Assembly: GCF_009905375.1 (NCBI RefSeq)
Contig: NC_133649.1
Span: 224,337,275-224,401,274 of the forward strand
DNA length: 64,000 nucleotides
From: Apium graveolens
Taxonomy: Eukaryota > Streptophyta > Magnoliopsida > Apiales > Apiaceae
Direction of reading: 5' to 3'
The notes beneath the pieces were generated by a model. It searched no databases. It was not told the origin of the DNA and was given only the letters and a program-made list of their open reading frames with translations. The position numbers and the translations under genes were made by a program. The number at the start of each line of letters is the position of its first letter. Within the stretch, counting starts at the first letter, position 1. Positions 33,650 to 45,445 of this stretch are shown here, piece after piece.

Positions 33650-35830
33650 GAATCAGATAGAAAATGAATAGGGATACTCTCTTAGCATTGCACTTTCTAA
33701 CTCTCGAGTAAATTTTCCCACATTGTGGTGCTTCCATCAAACTCTGAATAGTTTGATAACCCTTCTCCTAAGCACTTGTTCCTTTTCACTCTATAACCCT
33801 TCCTGGTTGCTCCATATAGGTTACGTCGGGTTGCCTGTCTATGCGCTCATATGCCCCTATTTATCTGGCATCCGAATTACACTTCCTTAACATTGATACG
33901 TGGAACACGTTATGAACTTGCTACAGGTTCGGGGGTAGGGCTAGCTCGTATGCTAGCTTCCCAATACGTCTTACTATATCCAAGGGTCCAACAATTCGTG
34001 GGCCTAGCTTTCCTTTCTTCCCGAACCTCATCCATCTTTTCCAAGGGAATACCTATAACAGCACTAGGTCCCCTACTTCCTATTCCTTTTCCTTTCGTGT
34101 CAAATCAACATATTTATCATGTCCATCTTGGGTTACTACCAGCCGTCCTCTGATTAGATCTATTATATCCCTGGTCCTTTGGACTACTTCGGGTCCGAGC
34201 ATCTTGCGCTCTACGACTTCATCCTAACATAAGGGAGATCGACATTGTCTTCCCTCAAGGATCTCATAAGACAACATCTCGATACCTGACATACGATCTA
34301 TTGTCGTAAGAAAACTCAATCCGTGTTAAGTGATCATTCCAATTTCTTTCAAGTCTATTGCACAGACTCTCATTATAGCTTCTAGCGTTATAGCTTTTGC
34401 TTCTCAATACTCATTCTTTTCTAATTCGTAAGCGTTACTATCTTCCGTACATAATACTATGCTGGTTACACTTTTGCTCGTTAGCGTTCTATAACCTTTT
34501 AATAACCTCGTCAACCTTAGTATCACGAATGTGTTTCCATTCCGAATACCACCACAAGTTTACTACTCCTTTTTCAGCTGCTTCTATCTTCGAAAGCTTA
34601 GTCCTTCATATAGAAGTAAAAGAATTTATTGAGAGATCACTATGATCTTGAACACTTGTTATATCGCATAGTTAGTACAGAAGGTGGCCAGCCTTTAGTA
34701 CTTGACAAGCAATTAAACAACATGTGGTATCCTACTAGGCTTCTATCACACAGATAGATAGTCATTCAACAATACCTCCCCTTCTTGAAGGGTTGTTCTT
34801 CTCAACTTACATGAAATGAAAATGAGAGAAAAAAAATGAATTGAAGAGAATTGTATATATAAAAAAATATACTGCCACAAAATATCTGGCTTGGAACCTA
34901 CCTCTGAACTATAGAGGTTTGTCATAGGAGAACGAAACATATGTGTATATAAACCCACATCAAGTATAATAGCATCGCATTTCACATGCTTAAATATTTA
35001 CTATTCCATCCATCATTCTATGGACCCATGCTCTTGCTCGAGCTTATACACAATCACCTTTGAAACTCCCTCGATATCGAAAATCGAATCTGGGATCTCA
35101 TTCTAGACATCATCGTTACTAGAATCCTATGCTTGAACCGCAACCTTCCTCATATAGTAATACGACTCTCTTTTCATAAGAGGGAATAAATATTCAATAG
35201 GTAGATACTCTACTTAATTAGTCTATCAATGATAACTTATAAACTACCACGACCCGATTAGTGGTACTCAATCTCAACATCCATTCCAATACAACTCTCA
35301 CGGTTGTAATCAGCTCATTACTCGTAGAATCATTGCTGCATTACTATGGTCCACTACTGACCTACTATCATCATTCACGTTCCATGAAATCTTAATATCT
35401 AACCATACGGAGTCCATACATGTCGAATCAAATCCTTCTAAGGAGGTAACATAATCACCATTCCTGATTCATGAAGAACACTCCTGATCCTGACATACAT
35501 ACATGACATGAAGCAGATAAAATTGCAGAAGAGTTTCAGTCAAAGCAACGATAGCAGGTGAATACCATTCTTAATTGTATGCCTTAAATAGAAGACTTAA
35601 CTCAAGGTTCGTTTAGTCCTTTTATTGAAATATGGTCCTGGATTATTCTCAAGATAGTACCTTCTGAGATAGATAGCTCGCTCATGGCGATTACACGAAT
35701 TAAACCTTTACCAACTACTATTACGGTTGGGTATTGCACAGTCATCAGAAGGAATGTCAATCTTCCAAACCATAATACAATCTGCATAGCTTTAACTATC
35801 ATCACTGTATTCCTTTGGCATAAGCGCCTA
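33650..35830 (-). pseudogene. Tekay integrase C-terminal region and chromodomain remnant
   Basis: Reading the minus strand with frameshifts, from about 34290 down: LSYEILEGRQCRSPL, RTRDIIDLIRGRLVVTQDGHDKY, VGDLVLL, PWKRWMRFGKKGKLGPRIVG, IGKLAYELALPP and VHNVFHVSMLRKCNSDA (to about 33860). Chromodomain traces WKHHNVGKFTRELESAML and REYPYSF follow to about 33660. These match the integrase C-terminus (GPF/Y-like) and the chromodomain that targets chromoviruses to histone-marked chromatin. Upstream (34300-35830) the sequence is too decayed to assign residue by residue. Many stops are present. Confidence 0.75.
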
Positions 35831-35849
35831 TACTTATCCTCTTACCTTT

Positions 35850-35930
35850 AAAGTGTCGGCCACCTCTTTGGCCTTTCCTGATAGTAAAATTTCCTTACAG
35901 TCAATGTCATTTTAACCACCTCCAAATAAA
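35850..35930 (-). pseudogene. second RNase H end remnant
   Basis: The minus strand reads CKEILLSGKAKEVADTLK, related to the [20 protein letters not shown] motif that ends gypsy RNase H. A better-preserved copy of the same segment lies at 38220-38310, so the element carries this segment twice. Confidence 0.6.
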
Positions 35931-37439
35931 TTTTCTACCTTATTTCAATCACAGCTTATGTGAAGATGTTTTCCTTAAAATCTGATGAGTAAAAAAAAAT
36001 CACCATTTTTAAATAAGTTATTGCCTCAGTCTTTAGAGGTTAATCACTGTCATGACTGACTCTCAATCATAATTAGAACATCTTTTATCTTAAGTCCTAA
36101 TTGCCCTGAACAATTTCGACCATTACTGGTTCGATCCATACCTTCTCGTGGTTTAACACGTGCCCCACTTGGCATCATTATAATTACGTCATATTTCCTT
36201 TATCAACATTTCTATTCTTGAGAATTTTGAATATTACCTTTCTCCTTGTAAAACCTCTAAGGTTATCCTTGAATCGTTCCTCATGTATTCCCTAGATACA
36301 GGGCATATCAAGATACCATTTATTAATACCAGAATCATTGTCTATATACTTCTGAAAAAAAAAATTCTCCACTGATTCTTAAAGGTTGTTATTACCTTAA
36401 TCCTTTCCAATTCATACTGTCAAAACTCAAGATGTCCCTATTAAGGGTGAAATGCCAGCCTTTATGCATTCCCCTAGGATTCGTTTTAAGTTACCGATGT
36501 TCTATCCTTAATTCCACCTTTAAAAAGGTACATGCATCCTTCCATGGATAAATCAAGTCATATATCCCTGATAAGGGTGTCTTATTCAGTCATTCCCACC
36601 TCGATAGTATATGCCTAGTTTCACAATAACATCTGTATTCAAAATGAGGTCAATCAATATGGCCTCCAAAAGATAACAACGGTTATCCGCTTTTCTTGCC
36701 TAATTTGGTAACAATAACAAGGATGTTCTGGAAGATATTGGTCGTGTTCAACGTGAACCTCTTCTTAATAATTCCTTATTTACTTTTGTTGTTTATCTCA
36801 ACAGTCACCTCAATGTTGGGATATCTTTTATACATGGCGTCTCCCTTTCTGGGTATCAAGCCACCGGTCTTACACTTCACATTCTTGAAGGTCACTTCCT
36901 TCATCCAATTTTTCCTAATTTCTTACTTCCTTGTCTCCTCAGTCTATCCGCGTCTCATTATTTATCCTTCGAATTATCTCAAGGTTTCCTCGAATCCTTG
37001 GATGAATTATATGTATCTCTTATACCTTCAACCATCAATTTAACTCATGGTGAATCACCCTCATCCTGACGATTACATACTTTTCTATTTCTATTACTAC
37101 GAGTCTTTAGGGTTTCCTCATACCCAACTCCCTTATCATTCCTCAAACTCTCTTGCCTTTATATTCCTTTCCACTTCAGTTTCTTTTTATTTTCCTTTCT
37201 CTTATCATTATTTCATGAACCAACCCAACATAAGCATCGATTTCAAACATCCCGTCATTCTGGATTCATGTCCTCAGAACGAATCTTGACAACTTTTACC
37301 ACTTAGATTCATAATTCATCATACTCTTCTGCCTTTGTTCTGTCTCTAAAGCTTTTACACTATCTCCATAACCTTGGGAAGTACTTTCCTAAAAACAATT
37401 GACTGAACTTAAATCAGTTTATTATAATCTCTTGCCCCG

Positions 37440-37790
37440 TGCCTTCCTTGGTCTTTCACCAGTGGGTGGTCTCTCTCTTAGGAGGGTAAGTGACAAAAAC
37501 ACTCTTTTGTGATTCGTCAATCATTCAGAATCTCAAATAATTCCTCTATTTCCTTTAGCCAGGCTCTTGCCTCGACTAGGTCAACCTGTTCCTTGGAACT
37601 CTGAGAGCTTAGAGACTTAAAGGTCCTGAAAGAATTTCCTACCGCATTGTTTTCTCAAGGTGGTGGTTGGGGATAATAGTCTAAGTTATGTCTAGACAGG
37701 TCCATAAATTGTCGTATTGGAGTACCGTCTCGGGTCTCCTTTCCTTACTCGACTTTCTGTTTCCTTAGTATGAAATGTTTCAACCTTCTC
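37440..37790 (-). pseudogene. Tekay gag remnant
   Basis: The minus strand reads YSNTTIYGPV/RQFMDLSRHNLDYYPQPPP, FRTFKSLSS and VDLVEARAWLKEIEELFEIL, the hallmark opening of gypsy gag (retrotrans_gag). Stops and shifts interrupt it. It lies downstream of an RNase H fragment in element orientation, an abnormal order. Confidence 0.65.
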
Positions 37791-37849
37791 CCATAATCGG
37801 GGTTATCTTATACATTAAAAACCTTGTTTTCCACTATTATGTTATGGGT

Positions 37850-38765
37850 TCTTTCTTTCTTGATGGCAACCTCCCTGACTATCACATTCAGGGTTTGCCC
37901 TAAATCTTATTCCTCAAACTATGGCTCTCATCTAAGTTCTCATCCTTAAGCTCTTGAACTTTTGGAACCCAATTTTTGTAGGAACACCTCACTATCCCCT
38001 TATCATCTTTCTCGGTATGGATCTCTTCTCTAGTCATTGACTCTCTGCCTTCATTCATCACTTTTTCTGGCACAATATGTTCTTTTCCAAAAATTCGGTC
38101 TGTATTGCAATCTCAAACAGCTTTTCGGTACCGGCTCCGGTTACCTTCACTTCTATTTCCATTTTCTCAAAATCTCTTATAAACTCTCCCAAAGACATTA
38201 TTATCTTGAGTCTCTCCTTTTTACTAAGGGCATCAGCCACCACATTGGCTTTCCCTGAATGATAAAGAATCTCCCAATCATAATTCTTGATTAGCTCTAA
38301 CCACCTCATTTGGCGCATGTTGAGCTCTTTCTGCGTGAAAATGTACTAGAGCACTTATGGCTTGTGTAAATCTTGCACTTTTCTCCATACAAGTAGTGCC
38401 TCCAATCTTTAGGGCAAAACTATTACCACGAGCCCAAGCTCATGGGTGGGGATATCGAATTTTATATTCCCTTAATTGTCTTGACGCGTACGCGATTACC
38501 TTGCTGTATTGTATAAGAAGCACCCTAATTCCTTATGCGAAGCGTCACTATACTTCACAAAATCTCATTTTCCATCCGGCAATGCCAACATAGGGAACGT
38601 CACCAACCTTTGCTTCGGTTCTTAAAAGTTGTTCTCGCATTTCTCTGTCCATTCGAACTTCTCAGTCTTACGAGTAAGCCGCGTTAAAGGGGCTACTATC
38701 TTTACAAACTTGAACGAACCTCTGGTAGTGACCGGCCAATCCTACCTCTGGGAGTTGCCCTAACC
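37850..38765 (-). pseudogene. Tekay RT thumb/RNase H and integrase N-terminal remnant
   Basis: From 38765 downward on the minus strand: GLAGHYQRFVQVCKDSSPFN (RT end), ASHKELGCFLYN, WRHYLYGEKCKIYTSH, then the open piece 38318-38058 with [36 protein letters not shown] and [20 protein letters not shown]. It continues with [14 protein letters not shown] and WVPKVQELKDEN toward the integrase. RT catalytic motifs are absent, so the piece is a fragment. It sits near the 5' end of the element, before the gag remnant. Confidence 0.78.
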
Positions 38766-39164
38766 ATGGTCATCAATTCCTCAGTGGTCCTTTATTCATT
38801 CTTGTCAGGATTCTTCACGGGATCCTCCTCAGCAACAATCCCTTCTAGGACAACATCCTCAACCATTACATCCTCAATATCAACATCATCCGGTCCTGCG
38901 TTAGGATGCTCTATCGGATCCACAATCCGATCTCCAATTAGTAATAAAACATCATCGCGTTGTTACTCCTAAACCTCAGGGTTCGGTGTCCCGCTACCAT
39001 ATATGATAACGAACTACGCTTCTATCACGATATTTATAAGGGTTCCCATAAGGGTTTTAACTGTCAGTACTACGTTAGGTAGCCCGACTATGAACTTGGC
39101 AAGAGTTCTTATTATCTTAGTTATTATCTTAATGTAACATCATCTCTGAGGTTTATAACGCTTA
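38766..39164 (-). other. Tekay 5' leader and probable gag start
   Basis: Between the primer site and the RNase H fragment. The minus strand reads EDVMVEDVVLEGIVAEEDP and VKNPDKNE near 38800-38900, an acidic stretch that could be the start of gag. The jump from here to RT/RNase H implies that most of gag, protease and RT is missing at this position. Confidence 0.45.
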
Positions 39165-39176
39165 GCTCTGATACCA
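39165..39176 (-). other. tRNA-iMet primer-binding site of the Tekay-type element
   Basis: GCTCTGATACCA (plus) is TGGTATCAGAGC on the minus strand, four bases inside the LTR at 39181. It fixes the element's orientation. Confidence 0.85.
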
Positions 39177-39180
39177 TTTC

Positions 39181-42100
39181 TGTAACACCCCCAAATCCGG
39201 GGTCGGGGATCCGGGTTGTCACGAGTTCCATTTCCCTTAATAACACCCAATCTTAATAAATAATCAACTACTCTGTACTGTGACCCCACAATAAACACAC
39301 ACACCATAAGTTATAGTCTCAGAGATGAATATCCAAAAATAATCACAAGTCGTTTTATTCCACCAATATATGCCAATACACCTTAAAAGGGTTTCTGAAT
39401 AAATTTACATTTCTTTGCCATTATTACAATTCATATATATACATAAATCTGGTACATCAAAAGTTGAAGCCTAGCCTATTGGTAGTTCCTACCTCAGCTA
39501 CAGCGACATCAATGCCTATAGGAAACTGCGAAACGTTTCCTATCCGCTCGCGAATTGGGAGCTTGGTCCTGTTCATCTTTTCTATCTGTTGTTGTGTGAT
39601 GAAAGAAGAAAGCAAGGGTGAGCAGCAAGCCCACCAAAATAATATGTATAATGATTAACAATATATGAGCCTTCTCATAGTACTCATGAAAGTCTTGGTC
39701 AAAAGAAATGAACCAAGTTTGATATCTTAATACGATGAAGTCGCAAAATATTCAGTATACATACATATATACTTTTCATAATCTTTGAAATCCTCTGACA
39801 TGTATAATATACACAGAGTTCCAGTTTATAACTGTATAAAAATATCGTTGCAAGGTGGTCTCATATATCTAACCTTGTCTCAACGTTTTTCTGAAAATCT
39901 TTGACATGCATAAGATAATCATTTACTAGATATAAGTTTAAAAGATGAAGTTACAAGATACTCCAATATACTTATATCTTTTCCGAATACTACTTGAACT
40001 GCCACCGTTCAAGTTATAATTAGTTCATCCCATAGATTAAGCTACAAGACAAAACTTGTATAGAATCAATCTTTATAATATCATCAAAATAAAATGAAGT
40101 TACGAGATACTTCATTTGATGCAAACATCATTTTGAAAACTCGACCCTGCCAACACTCAACAATCGCCCAATCGTAGCCTTTCTATCGAAGTGCTCTGGG
40201 TAGTGTTGCAGAAATATCCAATTGGATGATGAACTCATTACGGGAGTTTGCCGCGCCAGGAAGACCACTTACGATGATCAGTCGTAGTAGTACAACCCCA
40301 TCATTTTCTACATGTAGAGGAGAACCTGTCGGATTTACTTGTCAACCGAACACTGAACTCCTAAGGAATGGACCGCCTTAGCGGAACTTCCGAGCCATTT
40401 GGGCCAATATAATAAGGCTGGGCCGGCGCTACTCGACCACTTACGCCACTCCTAGTTCAGATGAAATCCATGACTCTGAAACGTAAAGCTCGTCCCCCCT
40501 TTCCCCAAGTAGAAACTTGTTGGTACGGCTCCACCAAGAAGTCGTATCTAGTTGGAAAGGAAAACTCACCAATATTTTCCAGGCGATGCCTGTTAATGGA
40601 TTAACTTGTTCCAAGAATTTTACTTCCCGAGTGTTGGGTAAGTAATCAAAAACTCTTTTATCAGAATAGCAACCTTGTTGCGAATATAAAATACACCACA
40701 GAGCCGGATCCCTCAGGTTTTGAGCGAGTATTTAAATCCCCTTCGAAAGGAGGATCTTAAATATAAAAATGAGTTTTGGGATCCGCTCTAACTTTTAAAA
40801 ATCATTTTGAAGACTCGAAAACATTTTTAAGAATGTTTGGAGTGATGCTAATTTAATAAAATAAATCAGTCCCAATATATAAAAATATCTGAATATTATT
40901 ATTTAAATAATATTCCCATAAAGAATAATCTTTATAAAAATAATTGAAGTAGAGATGTTGTAAAACTTATACTTGAAATGACTCTTAAATAACCAAAGAT
41001 ATACTTATACGAAAGTAATATCTTTATTTGAATAATCAAAAGTAAGTTTGATTATAGACACATTATTCTTTAATAAAATAAATAATATTATTAAATAATA
41101 ACCGGAGTCATAATACCTCGAATGAATATTATAAATAATATTCATTAAATAAAATAACGGAGTCATACATCCTCAAATGAATATTTAAATAATATTCATC
41201 AAATAATATGAACTGAGTCATAAGCCCTCGAATGAATATTCAAATAATATTCAATAAATAATATAAAGGAGTCATAAGTCCTCGAATAAATATTCAAATA
41301 ATATTCAATAAATAATATAAAGGAGTCATAAGTCCTCGAATGAATATTCAAGTAATATTCAATAAATAATATAAAGTTATCGAATAAACCTTATTCGATT
41401 AATAGTTTTGAAAACTATAACCATACATATATATATATATATATATATATAAAATCTACTCGAAATCCTCGACTCCCGGTTTTAGAAAATATTTTCACCT
41501 TTGGGTCCCTATACTAAGGGTATATGCAAATTACCGCTATTCTCTAGCATAGGTATTATCAACTGAACCAACAGATATATATGGCAAGAATATGAAACAG
41601 GCATGCATATGTACCATATCACATGCTACAATATATCGCAAGAATTTGCTAATTTAACCATCATGCATCTATCACAAGGTAATGCATATACAAGTGTATA
41701 CATCACAACAACAGTATAACGGATAGAAAACTTGCCTGAGTGCTCCCGGATAGACTTAAGCTTAGAATGGGTCCGATAACCTATGAATAACAACATAAGT
41801 CGGAATTAAACCCCGGTTGCTTAAGAAACTAGATTTTAACCATTTAGAGTCCTAACGTTCGCTTTCGCGCTTAACGATTTACTTAAGTCGCTCGAGTACC
41901 CTCGGCTCCCCCATTTTTAATAAATTAACCATTACGAGTTTTAAGGCGATTCTTTCGCAAGTGTCTTACCAACTGCCTATTACACCTTACATAAATGTTT
42001 CATACTTCGATTAGTCCTTTAAGGTCTTTAACCTATGTTTCAAAGTAAGGCGAGGGGTAATGTTTCGTTCGCGAAACGTCATTACTTAAAACAGCCGTTT

Positions 42101-43616
42101 CTCGTAAACCGTTCATCGGAATCAAACGAACCACATATCAAAACGAAGCTCGTAACATGAACTATCTAAACATGGCAATGGTAAAAACCTAGCAGGGAGT
42201 TCTCGGGTCCTAATGTTATGAATAAAAGCAGTCTAAAGTAAATCAGACATTACGACGGCTATGTTTACGCGATTTCCCAATTTTATACCATTCCAATTCA
42301 ACCACCAATCAATCCACAATCACAACCAAATCAAAACTCCATCCATACTACATCATAACAGCCCCAACAACTCAATATTAACAATTTATATTTATTCCCC
42401 ACATGAACTAAAAGCTTTACTTAAGTTCTTTAACTAATTAACAAGATTTACAACTCCAAAAATACCACAAAACCAACTAATCTCTACAAACTCAACCAAA
42501 CTTTAAAAAAACAAGCATCATGCTTCATATATACTATATCAATCATATTCATTCCTAATTACTCAAAACTAAAGCTAGGGTTTGGAGTTTATACCTTCCT
42601 TGGAGCTTTTAATCAATGAAAGATCCTTGGAATGCCCATGGAAGCCTTGATCTATGCTTAAGCTACCTTGAACTTTCATAAAAAATCAAGAAAACCAAAG
42701 TTATTTCTTGAAGGTTACTATTCACCATCTTCTTCCTTGATTTATTGGAAGAGATTGTGAAGGAATTAGAAGCTTAAACTTATAGGACATCCATATCTAT
42801 GTACAAGGAACCTTGTGATTTAACAATGCTTGGAACTTGATTTTTGAAAATTTCTTCTTTGAAAAAGAAGAAAAGCCGAGAGCAAGCTTGGAGAAAGAGA
42901 GATTTTTGTGTTTTTTTGCTTTGATTTGTTTTTTGGTTGGTTGTTTTTGTTTAGATTTTGGTTAATTACCTTAATAACCTTGAACTTTGTGTGGTTATCA
43001 TTCATCCACACCTCCTTCCCTCCTATATCATGGTTACATCACCTTATTGTGTCATCATCCCTTACTTGTCCTCTCCTTATTGGTTGGATGACCTCAGCAT
43101 CCCTAACCTCCTTGATTAACTTCCTAATTGTTTGCCTAATGACCGCTGATCTGTTATACGGTTCGCTTAACTTTCGTTTTCGTTTATCGTTTGAGGGATC
43201 ATACCCGGGATCTTATTACTTGGGTTTCCTTAACCTTTCTCAATACATTATATTCCTTTTATGATCCTCTCTTATAATCCTTTAATTTAAATCCTTTCCT
43301 TAACCTTTCTCAATATATTATATTCCTTTTATGATCCTCTCTTATAATCCTTTAATTTAAATCCTTTTTATCCTGTTACCTTATACTCAATTCTTTCCGT
43401 ATCTAGTGGATTTCCGGGAAAAATCAAAGTGTTCAGAATTGGATTCTGACGATCTTTACATACACTTATATACCACACAGAGTACTAATAATATCCCAGA
43501 AGATTAATAACAGAACCCCTACATAGTGTGGCATGAAAAGTTTTCTCATTCAGCATAATCTGCAAAATCACTATTCATAAGGGTTTCAAAAATTTCCAAA
43601 AATTGGGGTTATTACA
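39181..43616 (-). repeat. LTR of the Tekay-type element (right copy, 4436 bp)
   Basis: The 5' LTR in element orientation. Same ends as 29243-33619. It differs by scattered substitutions, an expanded (AT)n run near 41430, a short deletion near 42815 and a private 70-bp tandem duplication (43228-43367). Confidence 0.92.
41102..41376. repeat. five-copy ~55-bp tandem repeat, right LTR
   Basis: Same five GGAGTCATAAGTCCTCGAAT-type units as at 31164-31437, retained in order. Confidence 0.85.
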
Positions 43617-45126
43617 GCTATGAACAAGCAGCAAAGGAGAAGGCCTGGAGAGTGGCAATGGAGAAGGAAATCGAGGCTATAGAAAGTAACAAAACATGGG
43701 AATTAATGGAATTGCCCGCGGGACATAAGCCAATCGATTTGAAATGGGTTTTCAAAGTGAAAAAGGACACTGATGGAAAGATTATTAAACATAAGGCCAA
43801 GCTCGTCGCGAAGGGTTACGTTCAGAAGCATGGAGTTGATTACGAGGAAGTGTTTGCTCCGGTAGCCAGAATGGAAACTGTACGATTACTCCTTACTCTT
43901 GCTGCACATAATGAGTGGGAAGTCCATCATCTCGACATAAAATCAGCATTTCTAAACGGGGTTCTATTGGAGGAAGTATTTGTAAATCAGCCAAGAGGTT
44001 TTGAAAAGGAAGGTGAGGAACGAAAGGTGTATAAACTGATAAAGGCCCTTTATGGCTTGAAACAGTATGCTCGACTCAATAAATGCCTTACGGAACTAGG
44101 ATTCACGAAGTGCCCTTTGAGCATGCTGTCTATATCAAACATGAGGGGAACGAGACTTTGATCGTTGGCGTATATGTTGATGACCTGTTGGTGACAGGTA
44201 CAAGTGTTGCAAACATCTCCAAGTTTAAGCAGCAGATGAACAATGAATTTGAGATGAGCAATCTGGGAAAATTGGCTTATTACATCGGAATTGAAGTTAA
44301 ACAAATACATGGTCGAATTGAACTAAAACAGACAGCTTATGCTAAAAGGGTGCTTGAGAAGGCGGGTTTATTTGGTTGTAATCCTGTCAAGTACCCCATG
44401 GAATCTAAAGTGCAGTTACACAAGGACGAAAATGGTAAGGCTGTAGATCCTACTCAGTTTAAAAGCATGGTAGGAGGTTTGAGATACCTCATTCACACCA
44501 GGCCTGACTTAGCATTTTCAGTAGGAGTCGTTAGTCGCTTCATGGAAAGGCCCACGACATTGCATCTCAGTGCAGTTAAGAGGATACTACGATATATGCA
44601 GGGAATGTTAAATTATGGTTTGGTGTACACTAAAACTCGAGGAGACTACCTACTAACTGGTTTTACTGATAGTGATCTTGTTGGAAATGTGGATGATCGA
44701 AAGAGTACAGGTGGTATGGCTTTCTATTTAAACGAAAGTCTGATTACTTGGGTTTCACAAAAGCAAAGATGTGTTGCACTAAGCTCGTGTGAGGCTGAAT
44801 TTATGGCTGCTACTTCGGCTGCTTGTCAAGGTATATGGCTGCATAAGGTTTTGAGTCAAATTTCTGAAGTAAAGGCGGGCCCTGTGATTCTTTACATCGA
44901 CAATAAATCAGCGATTGATCTCACTAAAAATCCTGTGTTTCATGGTCGTAGTAAACATATTGATGTTCGCTATCACTTTATACGAGAGTGTGTAGAGTAG
45001 GGAGCAATCGTCATTAAGCATGTAAGAACTGAGGAGCAGAGAGCCGATGTGTTAACTAAGGCGCTTCACACAGCTAAGTTCGAAAAGATGAGAGATTTGT
45101 TGGGTGTCATAAATCCTGCAGACTAG
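43617..45126 (+). pseudogene. copia reverse transcriptase and RNase H (pol 3' half)
   Basis: Resumes after the Tekay target site with YEQAAKEKAWRVAMEKEIEAI. RT blocks: WVFKVKKDTDGKI, YVQKHGVDYEEVFAPVARMET, LDIKSAFLNGVLLEEVF, LYGLKQ (followed by an apparent small deletion), then a one-base shift near 44115. It continues at VGVYVDDLLVTG (YVDD, about 44175). RNase H: DRKSTGGMAFYL, SSCEAEFMAATSAACQG, DNKSAIDLTKNPVFHGRSKHIDVRYHFIRE. A TAG at 44998-45000 interrupts, and the frame then ends TKALHTAKFEKMRDLLGV at 45126. Together with 27551-29242 it makes one pol. Confidence 0.9.
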
Positions 45127-45134
45127 TTTAGATT

Positions 45135-45143
45135 AAGGGGGAG
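45135..45143 (+). other. polypurine tract of the Tork-type copia element
   Basis: AAGGGGGAG lies two bases before the 3' LTR. Confidence 0.85.
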
Positions 45144-45145
45144 TA

Positions 45146-45445
45146 TGTTGGAATTTAATCTAAACGGTCATGTGTTTTGTTTGAATAAAGTCAGCTATTT
45201 GCATCGTGTCTATAGCAGCTAATCTGGTCTTTCAGTAGTGGAGTAGAAGTAGGAGTCCAGTAGAGAAATAATAGGAGATTTAGCTGGTAGTTATCATCTC
45301 AGTTAGTTACATTGTTCAGCTTTTATATTAGTATTTTGCATTCCTTTTAGAGGATAATGTATGCAGTGTCAATTTTTCAGAAGCTTAATACAAAAACCGA
45401 GTCTTAAACTCAAGTCTGTGTCTTTCTATTTTTGTATTCTCAACA
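45146..45445 (+). repeat. 3' LTR of the Tork-type copia element
   Basis: Begins TGTTGGAATTTAATC, ends TCTCAACA, and is followed by the target duplication CATAT. Confidence 0.92.

Larger units (their letters stand above)
29243..43616 (-). mobile_element. Tekay-type Ty3/gypsy chromovirus (14374 bp), rearranged
   Basis: Target duplication GCTAT is at 29238-29242 and 43617-43621. On the minus strand: 5' LTR (43616 to 39181), primer site (39176 to 39165), a 5.6 kb degenerate internal region, polypurine tract (about 33638 to 33620) and 3' LTR (33619 to 29243). Traces of gag, RNase H, integrase and a chromodomain are present, but none is open for long. LTRs above 4 kb and the integrase/chromodomain wording fit the Tekay (Del) clade. 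The LTRs are nearly identical by eye, younger than the host copia LTRs, as nesting requires. Confidence 0.9.
26287..45445 (+). mobile_element. Tork-type Ty1/copia element inserted in the NLR gene
   Basis: Target duplication CATAT is at 26282-26286 and 45446-45450. The LTRs (26287-26585 and 45146-45445) differ by about ten substitutions and one indel by eye. Internal order: primer site, gag, zinc knuckle, protease, integrase, [Tekay insertion 29243-43616], RT, RNase H, polypurine tract. Without the insertion and its duplicated GCTAT it would be about 4.8 kb. Several nonsense and frameshift changes show it is dead. Same orientation as the host gene. Confidence 0.92.

Noticed and set aside
36696..37289. 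Plus-strand open frames of 80-115 codons
   Set aside because: They are antisense to the degenerate gag-pol region of the minus-strand Tekay element and have no recognisable domain.
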